Shown here: positions 37,827 through 46,732 of the stretch, one piece after another
Position numbering within the stretch: position 1 is the stretch's first letter
Layout: each line of letters opens with the position of its first letter
NCBI RefSeq assembly: GCF_001028705.1
Contig: NZ_CP011770.1
Span: forward strand, 1,243,501-1,307,500
Direction: 5' to 3'
Source: Croceicoccus naphthovorans
GTDB lineage: Bacteria > Pseudomonadota > Alphaproteobacteria > Sphingomonadales > Sphingomonadaceae
DNA: 64,000 nt
Position numbers and translations under genes: made by a program
Notes under the pieces: generated by a model
What the model was told of the DNA's origin: nothing
The model's input: the letters and a program-made list of their open reading frames with translations, nothing else
Database searches by the model: none

Positions 37827-39989
37827 ATGAACGAACAGAGTCCAGTTCCGACGACCGACGAGCCTGCCGCCAACGGGCTGCCTGCCGACGCGCTTTATAC
37901 CAATCGCGAACTCAGCTGGCTGTCGTTCAACCGCCGCGTGCTGGCAGAGGCTGCGCGAGAGGATTACCCGCTGCTCGAGCGGCTGCGGTTCCTGTCCATA
38001 TCCGGCAGTAATCTCGATGAATTCGTGATGATCCGCGTGGCGGGTCTTGCCGGGCAGATGCAGCGCGGGATTTCAAAGCTCAGCATCGATGGGCGCACCC
38101 CGTCGCAGCAGATGTCCGCCATCCGCAAGGCGATCCGCGATCTGGAGTTCCGCCAACAGGCCGCATGGCGCGATCTGCGCGGACAGCTTTCCCAAACCGG
38201 CATCCACGTCGCCGACGAAAGCAGGCTGGATGCCGATGCCCGCGCGTGGCTGAAAGAGCATTTCGAGCAGCACATCCTGCCCGTCCTGACCCCGCAGGCG
38301 ATCGATCCGGCCCATCCGTTTCCGTTCGTCGCCAATCAGGGCATGGGCCTGCTTTTCAACCTGACCCGCCTGATCGACCGGCAGGGCGTGGTAGAGATGA
38401 TCCTAGTCCCCTCTGCCGTGCCGCGTTTCGTGCGCATTCCGGGCGAGGAGGCAAGCTATATCCCGGTAGAGCGGCTGATCTGCCGTTATGCCCACCTGAT
38501 CTTCCCCGGCTTTCGGATCGAGGGCGACGGTGTGTTCCGCGTCATCCGCGATTCGGACATAGAGATCGAGGAGGAGGCCGAAGACCTCGTCCGTTATTTC
38601 CGCAGCGCTATTCAGCGGCGGCGGCGCGGGCAGGTCATCATGCTGGAACTGGATGCCGAGTTCGATCCCGAGGCAGAGGCGCTGCTTCGCGAACAGCTGG
38701 GCCTCGAAAACGCCATTGTCATCAAGACTGACGGGATCATCGGCGTGGAAGGTCTCGCCGAGATCGTTGATGAGGACCGGCCCGACCTTAAGTTCGAGCC
38801 CTACAGCCCGCGCTACCCCGAACGGATCATGGAGCATGACGGAGACTGCTTCGCCGCCATCGGCGAGAAGGACATCGTCATCCACCATCCCTACGAAAGT
38901 TTCGAGGTGGTGGTCGACTTCGTCCGGCAGGCGGCGAAAGACCCCGATGTAGTCGCGATCAAGCAGACGCTGTACCGCGCGGGCAAGCAATCCGCGATCA
39001 TCAACGCCCTGATCGCCGCGGCAGAGGCGGGCAAATCGGTCACCGCCGTGGTCGAACTCAAAGCCCGGTTCGATGAGGAACAGAACATCCTCTGGGCGAG
39101 CCAGCTTGAACGCGCGGGCGTGCAGGTAATCTACGGCTTCGTCGACTGGAAGACCCATGCCAAGGTCAGCATGGTCGTGCGGCGCGAGGGGGACGGATAC
39201 CGGACCTACTGCCACTTCGGCACCGGCAACTATCACCCGGTGACCGCGCGGATATACACCGACTTGTCGTACTTTACCGCCGATCCGCGCATGGGAAGGG
39301 ACGCGTCGCGGTTGTTCAATTTTGTCACCGGCTATGTCGAACCGCGCAAGACAGAGGGACTGGTCATCAGCCCCATCGCCATGCGCGAAACGATTTACCG
39401 CAACATCGACCGCGAAATCGCCAACCATCGCAAGGGACGTCCGGCGGCAATCTGGGCGAAGCTCAATTCACTGACCGACAAGGGCGTGATCGACAAGCTG
39501 TACGAAGCGAGCGCCGTGGGTGTACCGATCCGATTGGTGGTGCGCGGCATATGCTGCCTGAAGCCGGGCATTCCGGGGGTTTCGGAGTCCATCGAGGTCA
39601 AGTCGATCATCGGGCGCTTCCTCGAACACAGCCGCATCTGGGCCTTTGCCAACGGCTATCGCATGCCCAGCCCGCGGGCGCGCCTGTTCATAACATCGGC
39701 CGATGCCATGAGCCGCAACCTCGACCGCAGGGTCGAAGCCATGGTACCGATCCGGAACCGGACGGTGCATGATCAGGTTCTACAGCAAGTGCTTGTCGCC
39801 AATCTTCTCGATACCGAACAAAGCTGGCTGCTTCAGCCGGACGGTTCCTATACGCGCGTCGAGAGCGGGACCAAGCCGTTTAACCTGCATCGCTATTTTA
39901 TGACCAACCCGTCGCTGTCGGGCCGTGGACAGGCCCTGTCCGAAGACCAGATACCCCGTCTCGCCCTGCGTCGGGGCGCCAGCGTGTGA
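37827..39989 (+). CDS. ppk1: Polyphosphate kinase 1
   Basis: Builds inorganic polyphosphate from ATP. The 720-aa product shows the N-terminal NRELSWLSFNRRVLAEA and SNLDEFVMIRVAGL. The C-terminal phospholipase-D-like halves carry the two catalytic histidines: WKTHAKVSMVVRR (autophosphorylated His) and RFLEHSRIWAFANG. FGTGNYHPVTARIYTDLSYFTAD and LFITSADAMSRNLDRRVE are also typical. The start at 37827 is a best guess; ATGs at 37755 and 37809 are also in frame. Its stop overlaps the ppx GTG, so synthesis and breakdown of polyphosphate are coupled. Confidence 0.95.
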   Translation: MNEQSPVPTTDEPAANGLPADALYTNRELSWLSFNRRVLAEAAREDYPLLERLRFLSISGSNLDEFVMIRVAGLAGQMQRGISKLSIDGRTPSQQMSAIRKAIRDLEFRQQAAWRDLRGQLSQTGIHVADESRLDADARAWLKEHFEQHILPVLTPQAIDPAHPFPFVANQGMGLLFNLTRLIDRQGVVEMILVPSAVPRFVRIPGEEASYIPVERLICRYAHLIFPGFRIEGDGVFRVIRDSDIEIEEEAEDLVRYFRSAIQRRRRGQVIMLELDAEFDPEAEALLREQLGLENAIVIKTDGIIGVEGLAEIVDEDRPDLKFEPYSPRYPERIMEHDGDCFAAIGEKDIVIHHPYESFEVVVDFVRQAAKDPDVVAIKQTLYRAGKQSAIINALIAAAEAGKSVTAVVELKARFDEEQNILWASQLERAGVQVIYGFVDWKTHAKVSMVVRREGDGYRTYCHFGTGNYHPVTARIYTDLSYFTADPRMGRDASRLFNFVTGYVEPRKTEGLVISPIAMRETIYRNIDREIANHRKGRPAAIWAKLNSLTDKGVIDKLYEASAVGVPIRLVVRGICCLKPGIPGVSESIEVKSIIGRFLEHSRIWAFANGYRMPSPRARLFITSADAMSRNLDRRVEAMVPIRNRTVHDQVLQQVLVANLLDTEQSWLLQPDGSYTRVESGTKPFNLHRYFMTNPSLSGRGQALSEDQIPRLALRRGASV

Positions 39990-41551
39990 CGTCGTACCAG
40001 ACGGGAAAAAGCGCCTATCGCCGCCGCGTCGAGGGGAACTGGACCGCCGACAACGGCAAGCGGGCGATCATCGATATCGGATCGAACACCGTGCGTATGG
40101 TTGTCTATGGCGGATCGCCCCGCGCGCCGACGGTGCTCGCGAACGAAAAGGTGACGGCCCGCCTTGGCCGTGATCTGTCGCAGACCGGGAATATGGGCGA
40201 CGATTGCGTCGAACTGGCCCTGATCGGGCTGGCGCGGTTTGCGCTGATCCTGGCGGACCTTGGCATCAAGGACGTAGAGACCGTAGCCACCGCCGCCGTG
40301 CGCGACGCGGGCAATGGTCAGGCCTTCATCGCGAAGGTGCGGGCCTTGGGCCTGAAGGTGCGGATTATTTCCGGCAAGGAAGAGGCGCAGACCAGCGCTT
40401 TGGGCGTGATAGGGGCATTCCCCGGTGCTGTGGGTACGGTGGCCGATCTTGGCGGCGGCAGCCTGGAACTGATCGAGATTTCGGGTGACGAACCGGGCGA
40501 GGGTAGCACCTTGCCGCTAGGCTCGTTGCGTTTGGCGGCCCTGCGTGAAGATGGCGAGGACAAGTTCCAGTCCCGCGTGGGCAAGGCGCTGAAGCAGGAA
40601 GGCTGGAAGCGCGAGACCGGCGGCACGTTGTTCCTTGTCGGCGGAACATGGCGGACGATGGCGGTGCTGGCGATGGAGCAGCAGGGGCACCCGCTATCCG
40701 ACCCGCACGGGCTGTGCGTTGATGTCGGGATGGCGGCCAAGCTGGCGCGGCGCACGGCCAAGGCCTCGGCGCAGGATTTGCAGACAATTCCGCGCGTATC
40801 TTCCATGCGCGCCCAGATTTTGCCGCATGCGGCGGCGCTGCTGGGGTGCTTGCTCAAGACATTGCAGCCGGAGCGTCTGGTCTTTTCTGCGTGGGGCCTA
40901 CGCGAAGGCTTACTTTATAACCGGCTCAGCGCGGCGGAAAAGGCGCAGGACCCGCTGTTGGCGGGTCTGTCGTTGTTCGCGGGCCAACACGGCGCGCCGC
41001 CGATGTTATGCACCCGGATCGCGGGCTGGACCGTCGATGCCGTACCGCGCAGCAGCAACGGGAACGAGCGGTTGCGGCTCGCCGCGACGATGCTCTCGCT
41101 GGCGTCGTTGCAGGTGGAGCCCAACCTTCGCCTGAATCACGCGATGGACTGGGCGCTTTACAAACGCTGGTTGGGGGTGGACGATGCCGATCGCGCGATG
41201 ATGGCGGCAGCGGCCATCGCCAACGGCGGCGCGACCGGCATGCCACCGATTCTGACCGAACTGGCATCGACAGAGCAATTGGAGCTGGCGACGGCATGGG
41301 GCCTCGCCACGCGACTGGCCCGCCGGTTGGGGATGCAGTCGCAAGCATCGTTACAGGCGGCGCGGCTGCGGGCGGATGGCGGTACCCTGCTGTTGGCGAT
41401 TCATGAAAGTCACGCCGCTCTCTCCGTGCCCCCTGTGCGCAAGGACATGAAGAAGTTGGCCGAATGCATGGGCCTGGAACCGGAGATCGAGATTCTCAGC
41501 GATGCGCAGTTCACGGCACTACGTACCAAAGACACCAGCGAAGCCGCATAA
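39986..41551 (+). CDS. ppx: Exopolyphosphatase, Ppx/GppA family
   Basis: Releases phosphate from the ends of polyphosphate and may also hydrolyse pppGpp. The 521-aa protein has the actin-fold phosphate loops IIDIGSNTVRMVVYGG near residue 28 and TVADLGGGSLELIEI near 150, EEAQTSALGVIGAFPG (catalytic Glu region), plus a C-terminal helical domain as in long Ppx forms. It starts at GTG 39986, overlapping the ppk1 stop (GTGA). A terminator follows. Confidence 0.93.
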   Translation: MTSYQTGKSAYRRRVEGNWTADNGKRAIIDIGSNTVRMVVYGGSPRAPTVLANEKVTARLGRDLSQTGNMGDDCVELALIGLARFALILADLGIKDVETVATAAVRDAGNGQAFIAKVRALGLKVRIISGKEEAQTSALGVIGAFPGAVGTVADLGGGSLELIEISGDEPGEGSTLPLGSLRLAALREDGEDKFQSRVGKALKQEGWKRETGGTLFLVGGTWRTMAVLAMEQQGHPLSDPHGLCVDVGMAAKLARRTAKASAQDLQTIPRVSSMRAQILPHAAALLGCLLKTLQPERLVFSAWGLREGLLYNRLSAAEKAQDPLLAGLSLFAGQHGAPPMLCTRIAGWTVDAVPRSSNGNERLRLAATMLSLASLQVEPNLRLNHAMDWALYKRWLGVDDADRAMMAAAAIANGGATGMPPILTELASTEQLELATAWGLATRLARRLGMQSQASLQAARLRADGGTLLLAIHESHAALSVPPVRKDMKKLAECMGLEPEIEILSDAQFTALRTKDTSEAA

Positions 41552-41565
41552 TCGCCGCCCACACG

Positions 41566-41596
41566 AAAAAGGCCCCGGGAATTCCGGAGCCTTTTC
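41566..41596. terminator. Bidirectional terminator between ppx and the CsbD gene
   Basis: A hairpin (41567-41577 with 41584-41595, one mismatch, loop GAATT) has A and T runs on either side. It ends ppx on the plus strand and the CsbD gene on the minus strand. Confidence 0.8.
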
Positions 41597-41614
41597 GTTG
41601 TCAGTGCTGATCAA

Positions 41615-41788
41615 TCAGATGTCGTTGCCCAGCTTGCCTTCGACCTCGCCCTTGAACTGTTGGGCTTCACCCTTGGCTTCCTGCTCGCGGCCTTCTGCGC
41701 GGGTGTTCGGGTTGCCGCTTTCCTGCTTTACGTTGCCGATGGCTTCGTTGACGTTGCCTTTTACCTTTTCCGTAAGTTCGCCCATCAT
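41615..41788 (-). CDS. CsbD family stress protein
   Basis: A 57-aa hydrophilic protein. The reverse strand reads MMGELTEKVKGNVNEAIGNV, then a Glu/Lys/Gln-rich body ending EVEGKLGNDI. KVKGNVNEAIGNVKQE is the CsbD signature, a family of small general-stress proteins of unknown action. AAGGAG stands 4 bases before the first of two ATGs (41788 and 41785), and either could be used. It is the last core gene before the integrated element. Confidence 0.85.
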   Translation of the reverse strand: MMGELTEKVKGNVNEAIGNVKQESGNPNTRAEGREQEAKGEAQQFKGEVEGKLGNDI

Positions 41789-42093
41789 GGCTCTCCTTAT
41801 CTATTTGCAAACAGGCGGTTTTGCCTGCGTTTGATAAGAGAACGGCTGAACCGACGGATCGGGTCCGGCGCTCGTCGCACGCGCATTTCGGCTCATCGAT
41901 CAACGATGGCGAAAAGGTGGCGGCGAGTTTGAAAAAGTGGCTCCCCGAGTAGGATTAGCACGGATTTCCACTAACGAGATGATATAAAACGGTAATATTA
42001 GTAAAAACTGGTTTATCGAGACTATTTTTCCCACATTCGTCCGCATTGCCCGAGCCGCGATTCTTGTGCAAGCATTCCCTTTTGGGGGTGTCG
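41789..42093. other. Gap between the CsbD gene and the element's first gene, holding the left attachment site
   Basis: No gene is seen in this 305-bp stretch. The left copy of the 27-bp attachment repeat is at 41930-41956; to its right the DNA becomes clearly more AT-rich, with ATATAAAACGGTAATATT-like sequence near 41983-42000 that could hold a promoter for the cargo gene. Confidence 0.6.
41930..41956 (+). repeat. Left attachment repeat (att) of the tRNA-Asn element
   Basis: This 27-bp sequence, starting TGAAAAAGTGGCTCCCC and ending AGGATT, is identical to 53453-53479. Its last 19 bases equal the 3' end of the tRNA-Asn gene. It marks the distal boundary of the integrated element. Confidence 0.92.
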
Positions 42094-42675
42094 ATGAATT
42101 GGGAAGCTATATCAGCTATCGGTCAGGTTGCCGGGGCCGCCGCAACCTTGGCGGCAGTCATCGTTTCGCTGCGTTTGGCGAGACGGGCGAGCCGTCCAAA
42201 CCTTACAGTCTCTTTGCGTGAGCAATTGATTCTCATTGGCGACGATACCGAGCATGTAATGACATTTAGCGTCGTCAACGTAGGTGGGCGCGATGCTGAG
42301 GTCAGAAGCTTGGGCTGGCGCACAGGATGGTTCAAATGGGGTCCTGAGTGGATGCGCTTAAGACACGCTGTTCAGATGTTCGAACCTCGCATAGGAATGC
42401 TATCTCCGCCCTATATAATAGCTCCCGGCAGTGAAGTTTCGAGCCGTATCGGGCGTGATAACATTCTGCAGCATGCAGAGCGGTTCGGACGTACGGGACC
42501 GCTTTTCACTCGTAAGGCCCCTTGGGGGATCATTACTACAAGAACAGTGATACAAGCCTATACCGCTGACGGTTATCGTTTTCGTGGGAAAGTCGAGAGA
42601 TCCGCGCTTAAGAAATTGGCAAATGCCGAGAGGGACGGGCGTCGTGCCGTCGAGATCGGCGCTTTTTCTAAATGA
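42094..42675 (+). CDS. Membrane-anchored hypothetical cargo protein
   Basis: A 193-aa protein of unknown function and the only element gene on the plus strand. Residues 1-30 (MNWEAISAIGQVAGAAATLA...) form one membrane helix followed by a basic stop-transfer LRLARRASRP. The rest looks like a beta-rich cytoplasmic domain (VMTFSVVNVGGRDAEVRSLGW). The base composition is more AT-rich than the neighbours. A GGGGG site favours the ATG at 42094 over 42046. Its place at the distal end, opposite to the other genes, is typical of a lysogen-expressed accessory gene; an exclusion or defence role is only a guess. Confidence 0.65.
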   Translation: MNWEAISAIGQVAGAAATLAAVIVSLRLARRASRPNLTVSLREQLILIGDDTEHVMTFSVVNVGGRDAEVRSLGWRTGWFKWGPEWMRLRHAVQMFEPRIGMLSPPYIIAPGSEVSSRIGRDNILQHAERFGRTGPLFTRKAPWGIITTRTVIQAYTADGYRFRGKVERSALKKLANAERDGRRAVEIGAFSK

Positions 42676-42724
42676 GCCATCGCTCTCGCCCTAAATCGCT
42701 GGATAGAGACAAGCCCTTTGGGGG

Positions 42725-44085
42725 CTAGGCAAACTCGGCTCCGAAATAGGTCCAGTTGCTCGATACCATCGCTTTGCCAGAAAGCGTTTCGTAGCACTGC
42801 ACATGGAATGGGTCGCCGGGATCGGCCTCAAGCCACGGCGTTTCTAGGTTCGCGCCCACGAATGAAGTCGCCACCTGCCCGCTGGAGATGAATTGCAGGT
42901 AGGGGTGTCCGACAAGCCCAATGCTCATTTCGTCGCTGGTGCTGGTTCCGCCAATCCAGAACTTGGCATTGCTGTGCCCCGATGGCACGACAAGCTGCGT
43001 CTGGCTGGTGTCGGGATCGAACGCCCCGCCGGTCGTATCATAAACAATATCGGCGGTGCCGCTGCTGCCCCAATCCAAGATATTCCAGGTGCTTTGTGTG
43101 AGAGCCTGCGCGGTCGGGATTCGAAGCAGGATGCGCGGATTGTCCGATGCCTTCCAGATTGCAAGGAAGCAGTTGTTATCGCTGACCGTTGCAACCGAAC
43201 CGGGTTTATAGCCCTGCGGATAGACGACAGACCCAGCGGCGGGCCGGATGCAGAGAACGCGCGCTGACCGGTAACGCCCTGAGTGGACTGATATGGGATG
43301 ACCTGATTGCCGGTGCTGAGAAGATTCAGCCGTTCGGCGTTGGCCGCGCCTACCGTGCTGTACGCGCCCGCGAAATGATAGAAGCCTGCAACGTCGATGC
43401 GGATAGTACCGTTGCCGAGTAACGTAAAATCGCCGGTATTTTCCAGCATCGTGGTGAGCGGTATCGGGAAAGCATTTTCTGGCGCGTCATAGTTGCTTGT
43501 GCGCACAGCCACGCAATAAGGCGTCCCAGCGGGCAGCTTTTCCATCGCGAACCAAGTACGATCGGCGCGGCAACCACCTGTGCCAGAGCCAGCCAACCCG
43601 GCCACGCCGTACAGTTCGTCGTCCTCTGAAAAGATATAGGGCGCGGTCGTCAGGTTCATGTAGCAGACGCCGTTGAGGTCCATGTCGCAGTATTGCGCCC
43701 CAAACTGCTTTGGTTGCGCCCCGTTAAGGACAGGGAATGCTCTAACGTCATCAGCAAATGGGCCGCGCTGCATCAGGACGCGCATCAGCGCCCCGTCGAG
43801 CGCCGCCGGAACCGTGACGATGTTGCTCACGCCCGGTGCATACATGCCATAGGGGTCTGTATTCTCTCCCGCTGGGCCAAGGCTGTCATCGTTGTAAGGC
43901 GTCGCATAGGCCCCACCCACCGCCGTTACATCGCTGCCGGTAACGCCGATGAAAAGCACGCGCTCGACTTCCGCACTCTCTGGCGTGCTGTCATAGACTA
44001 GCGTGCTGCCGTGGTAGACGCGCCCGATTGCCGTGCTGCCGTGGTAGAGCGCCGCAACCTGATTTGCCCCGCGATAGATCGGCAT
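42725..44085 (-). pseudogene. Tail-fibre-like phage protein, frameshifted
   Basis: Begins MPIYRGANQVAALYHGSTAI and VYHGSTLVYDS, the repeated Y-x-G-S-T pattern found at the start of phage minor tail or fibre proteins. The frame reads sensibly to about VTGQRAF (near 43270), then turns to Arg/Ser/Pro-rich nonsense and stops at 42925. The matching sense frame, from CIRPAAGSVVYPQGYKPGS through SSNWTYFGAEFA, continues to 42725. The total length is two bases over a multiple of three, so one base seems lost near the GCGCGCG at 43264-43275. A sequencing error cannot be excluded. Intact, it would be about 453 aa. Confidence 0.75.
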
Positions 44086-44565
44086 TTACGCCTCCGGCAC
44101 AAAATAGAATGTGTCAGCGTCCGGGGTCAGCGCATCGTATGCCGCCTGATCGGCAACGACGATAAAGCCAAGGTTCACTTGCGCGGTCGGTGCGTCGGCC
44201 AGATCGGAGAGGTCGTTTGCTGTCAGCAAGGGTGTCGCGGCAAGGTCCAGAACGCCGCCTGTCAGGTCCAGCCCGTCGCCAAGGCTGATTTCCTCTATCG
44301 CGCCTGTATCGGCGCTGTAGCGGCCCAGCAGGCGGTTTGTCGCCATTGTCAGCGCCGTGGCAGTAATCGGCCCGCTGGAGCCTGTCAGGCCCTCCATATA
44401 GGCCGCCATCGCTGCAATCGCCGCAATGACTGCGTTCATTTCCGTGGGGAAGTCACCTTGCCAATCGACAAAGGCTTCCGCCGCAGGCGTGAAGGTAGCG
44501 GGCGCTTGCGAACGCAAGGGTGCGTCGGGTGCGGGCGTGAGGGTCGGGATCGTCGGTGCGGGCAT
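44086..44565 (-). CDS. Phage tail-fibre-associated protein
   Basis: A 159-aa protein beginning MPAPTIPTLTPAPDAPLRSQ and ending FIVVADQAAYDALTPDADTFYFVPEA. The start (Pro-rich tail-collar-like) and the V-A-D-Q-x-x-Y-D-A-L-T-P-D-x-D-T-x-Y-F end are common in phage minor tail and fibre genes. The middle TALTMATNRLLGRYSADTGAIEEISLGDGL looks like a fibre shaft segment. Its stop abuts the start of the 44085 gene, and its ATG overlaps the stop of the small gene upstream. It probably forms the tail tip with its neighbour. Confidence 0.7.
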   Translation of the reverse strand: MPAPTIPTLTPAPDAPLRSQAPATFTPAAEAFVDWQGDFPTEMNAVIAAIAAMAAYMEGLTGSSGPITATALTMATNRLLGRYSADTGAIEEISLGDGLDLTGGVLDLAATPLLTANDLSDLADAPTAQVNLGFIVVADQAAYDALTPDADTFYFVPEA

Positions 44566-44681
44566 CAGTCCTTACTCTCAGGCTTGACGGGTTTCTCTGG
44601 CGGTCGTTCGGGATTTAAAAGCGCATCGAACCAAAGGCGCTCCGGCGACCACGGCGCGGGGTCTTTCGGCTTTTCCATCAT
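44565..44681 (-). CDS. Small hypothetical protein overlapping the terminase 3' end
   Basis: A 38-aa protein (MMEKPKDPAPWSPERLWFDA, then ALLNPERPPEKPVKPESKD) in a frame other than that of the terminase, overlapping its last 104 bases. TTGGGGGATAT provides a ribosome site, and its stop overlaps the next ATG (TGATG), so it is likely translated. The Pro/Lys/Glu-rich makeup gives no function. Confidence 0.5.
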   Translation of the reverse strand: MMEKPKDPAPWSPERLWFDALLNPERPPEKPVKPESKD

Positions 44682-46065
44682 ATCCCCCAATCCGGACGCG
44701 TTGAATGGTCCGGTCTTGCCGCAGACAGCCGTAGCGAACGGCATCGGCGGCATGGTCGGGGCCGCTGGAATCCACGTCCTCAACCCGCTTCTGATCGCGG
44801 GCGAGATAGGGCACGGTTGACCAGAAATATTCGCAGACGCGCGACACATAGAGTCCGGGCAAATCGGGCTTTCCAGCGTCGGCCAGCATGCGGCGCATGA
44901 TGTTCCAGCCGGTTAGGCGGTCGGCTTTCTTTGCCGGACTGAACAGGACGCCATAACGTGAAAACTCGTTGGCAATGCTGCCATTGCTGTGTCCGTGGGC
45001 AGCGAATATCGCATCGTCGGCCACACCTTGCGCTCGGACGCCCCAGCGCTTGCACATGGCAACGATTTCCTCCGCCAAGATCGGCACAGTCCAGCCAAGG
45101 CCTTCGGTTGGCCTGTCGCGCTTGCAGGTCGCCAGTTCGTCCACCAGCACAAGGCTGTCGCGGGGATAGAACTTGCCGTCCGGACCCTCGGCGCCGGGTG
45201 ACTTGGCAACGATGTAGGTTGCGCTCGGCGCGCTACTGCCAAAGTCGTGGGTCAGGTATGTTCGCCAGCCCTTCGGGATTTCCGCCCACGGGTCCACCGC
45301 GTTGCGGCTTTCGTCCAGCACGCTCGCGAAATAGGCACCTCGGACAATGGCCCAATCGCCATCGATCCACGCCTTTAGAAGCTCCTGATCGTCAGGGCAG
45401 CTAGAACGCAATTGATCCCCATATTGCGCGCGGTCGATGAACTTGTTCCCTGCGAACGTCGAAGGCGCATAGACCCACTCGCGACCGGATTTTTCCTCGT
45501 CAAAGGGCTTCCACGGGGCTGATTTGAAAACATACCGCTTGGCAAGCCAGTAATGGCCCACGCCGCCCGGATTTGCCGCCATGACGACGCGGATCGGCAC
45601 ATCCTGCGGCCCGCGAAGGTTCGAGCGCAGAATGTCGAGCAAGGCGCTGTCCGGATATTGCCCCGCCTCATCCACCATCAGCAGCGTGAAGGTGCGGCCC
45701 TGATACTTGGCATAGTCGGCATGGGTCTCAAGCTGGCCAAGTTCCATGTAACCGCCGCTGGGAAAGCGCCAGACATGCTCGCCGCCGTTGTAACGCGCCT
45801 GTGCGCCGTAAATCCCGCCGAACAGTTCGCGCGTTATCAATTCAAAGTCGGCAATGCCCTTGTAGCTGCGGCGAATGTAGAGGATGCGCGCCCGCGCCCC
45901 GTATTTCACGACATGGCGCAAAGCCAAAAGGGCGAGGGCATAGGATTTGCCCCCGCCGCGCCCCCCGCCGAGAAAGACATCGGTATCCTCGGGGACGCCC
46001 ATAACCTCTGCTTGGAAGGGGTTATATTCCAGATTCACTTTGCATCGCCTGATTGAAGGCTTCAT
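44578..46065 (-). CDS. terL: Phage terminase large subunit
   Basis: The ATPase-nuclease that packs DNA into phage heads. It has Walker A FLGGGRGGGKSYALALLAL near residue 32-50, Walker B TLLMVDEAGQ near 130, a coupling segment VMAANPGG, and RNase-H-like nuclease residues (THDFGSSAPSA, then GVADDAIFAAHG and the C-terminal GPDHAADAVRYG). Up to 495 aa; the likely start is the GTG at 46038 (VNLEYNPF), which overlaps the preceding gene by 17 bp. The last 40 residues after AVRYGC look unusual and overlap another small gene. Confidence 0.93.
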   Translation of the reverse strand: MKPSIRRCKVNLEYNPFQAEVMGVPEDTDVFLGGGRGGGKSYALALLALRHVVKYGARARILYIRRSYKGIADFELITRELFGGIYGAQARYNGGEHVWRFPSGGYMELGQLETHADYAKYQGRTFTLLMVDEAGQYPDSALLDILRSNLRGPQDVPIRVVMAANPGGVGHYWLAKRYVFKSAPWKPFDEEKSGREWVYAPSTFAGNKFIDRAQYGDQLRSSCPDDQELLKAWIDGDWAIVRGAYFASVLDESRNAVDPWAEIPKGWRTYLTHDFGSSAPSATYIVAKSPGAEGPDGKFYPRDSLVLVDELATCKRDRPTEGLGWTVPILAEEIVAMCKRWGVRAQGVADDAIFAAHGHSNGSIANEFSRYGVLFSPAKKADRLTGWNIMRRMLADAGKPDLPGLYVSRVCEYFWSTVPYLARDQKRVEDVDSSGPDHAADAVRYGCLRQDRTIQRVRIGGYDGKAERPRAVVAGAPLVRCAFKSRTTARETRQA

Positions 46066-46732
46066 TGGCGGCGTCGGCTTCGGCGGCTTCGCGCTCGATC
46101 CGCGCCAACTGCCTCGGATCGGTCAGCCCCTTGGCAAAATTACCGGCCGAGCGGCTTGCTGTGCTGACGGCATCGAGTACCTCGTCCAGCCTGGCCTGCT
46201 CGTCTATCTCAGCCCCGGCGTGCCGGGAAAGGATCATCTTTTTGTAGGCCGCGCTCTGCTCGGCGGTGATGCCGGAAAGCGTTGGGGATGCCTCCACGAT
46301 CGCCGCCAGCAAGGGGCCGTCATTGTTATCGACCATATCCTTGATGAAGGCGGCACGGGCCTTGCCATCCATGCCGAAAAAGCGGGCACGCACCTCTTGC
46401 GCATATTCGTTCTGCTTCAAGTTGACCTTGGCAGCAATTCGAGCCTCGATATCTCGCGTGCCCGCTCGATACAGGTCAGTCGCCCGCTGGATCATGGCGG
46501 TGATTTCGCTGTCGAACTTCTTGCTGGCCTTTCCAATCTTCATCACATGTGCAGACGGCGTGTCGTACGGGCTGCGTGTCTTGCGCAGGTCGTCCAGTGT
46601 GGCGGCGCTGTCGCGCAGCCTGCTGACCTCGCCCTGCATGCGCTGTGCAATGCTGTGGTCGCCCATATCACGCAGCATGCGGTCGGCGATGTGTGCAAGC
46701 GCCTGTACGGTCGGGTCGGGCACGTTACTCAT
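46022..46732 (-). CDS. Hypothetical phage protein between the terminase subunits
   Basis: A 236-aa, highly helical, charged protein (MSNVPDPTVQALAHIADRML at the start; KKFDSEITAMIQRATDLYRAGTRD mid). It may form coiled coils. The start at 46732 overlaps the upstream gene by 8 bp, and its end overlaps terL. No family is recognised; the position suggests a packaging accessory. Confidence 0.65.
   Translation of the reverse strand: MSNVPDPTVQALAHIADRMLRDMGDHSIAQRMQGEVSRLRDSAATLDDLRKTRSPYDTPSAHVMKIGKASKKFDSEITAMIQRATDLYRAGTRDIEARIAAKVNLKQNEYAQEVRARFFGMDGKARAAFIKDMVDNNDGPLLAAIVEASPTLSGITAEQSAAYKKMILSRHAGAEIDEQARLDEVLDAVSTASRSAGNFAKGLTDPRQLARIEREAAEADAANEAFNQAMQSESGI

Noticed and set aside
41938..41956. 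A possible second tRNA-Asn gene at the left end of the element
   Set aside because: Only the last 19 bases of the tRNA are copied; no cloverleaf can form, so it is an attachment site.
43255..43290. Programmed -1 frameshift in the tail gene
   Set aside because: No X-XXY-YYZ slippery heptamer is visible near the frame change; a base loss or error is simpler.
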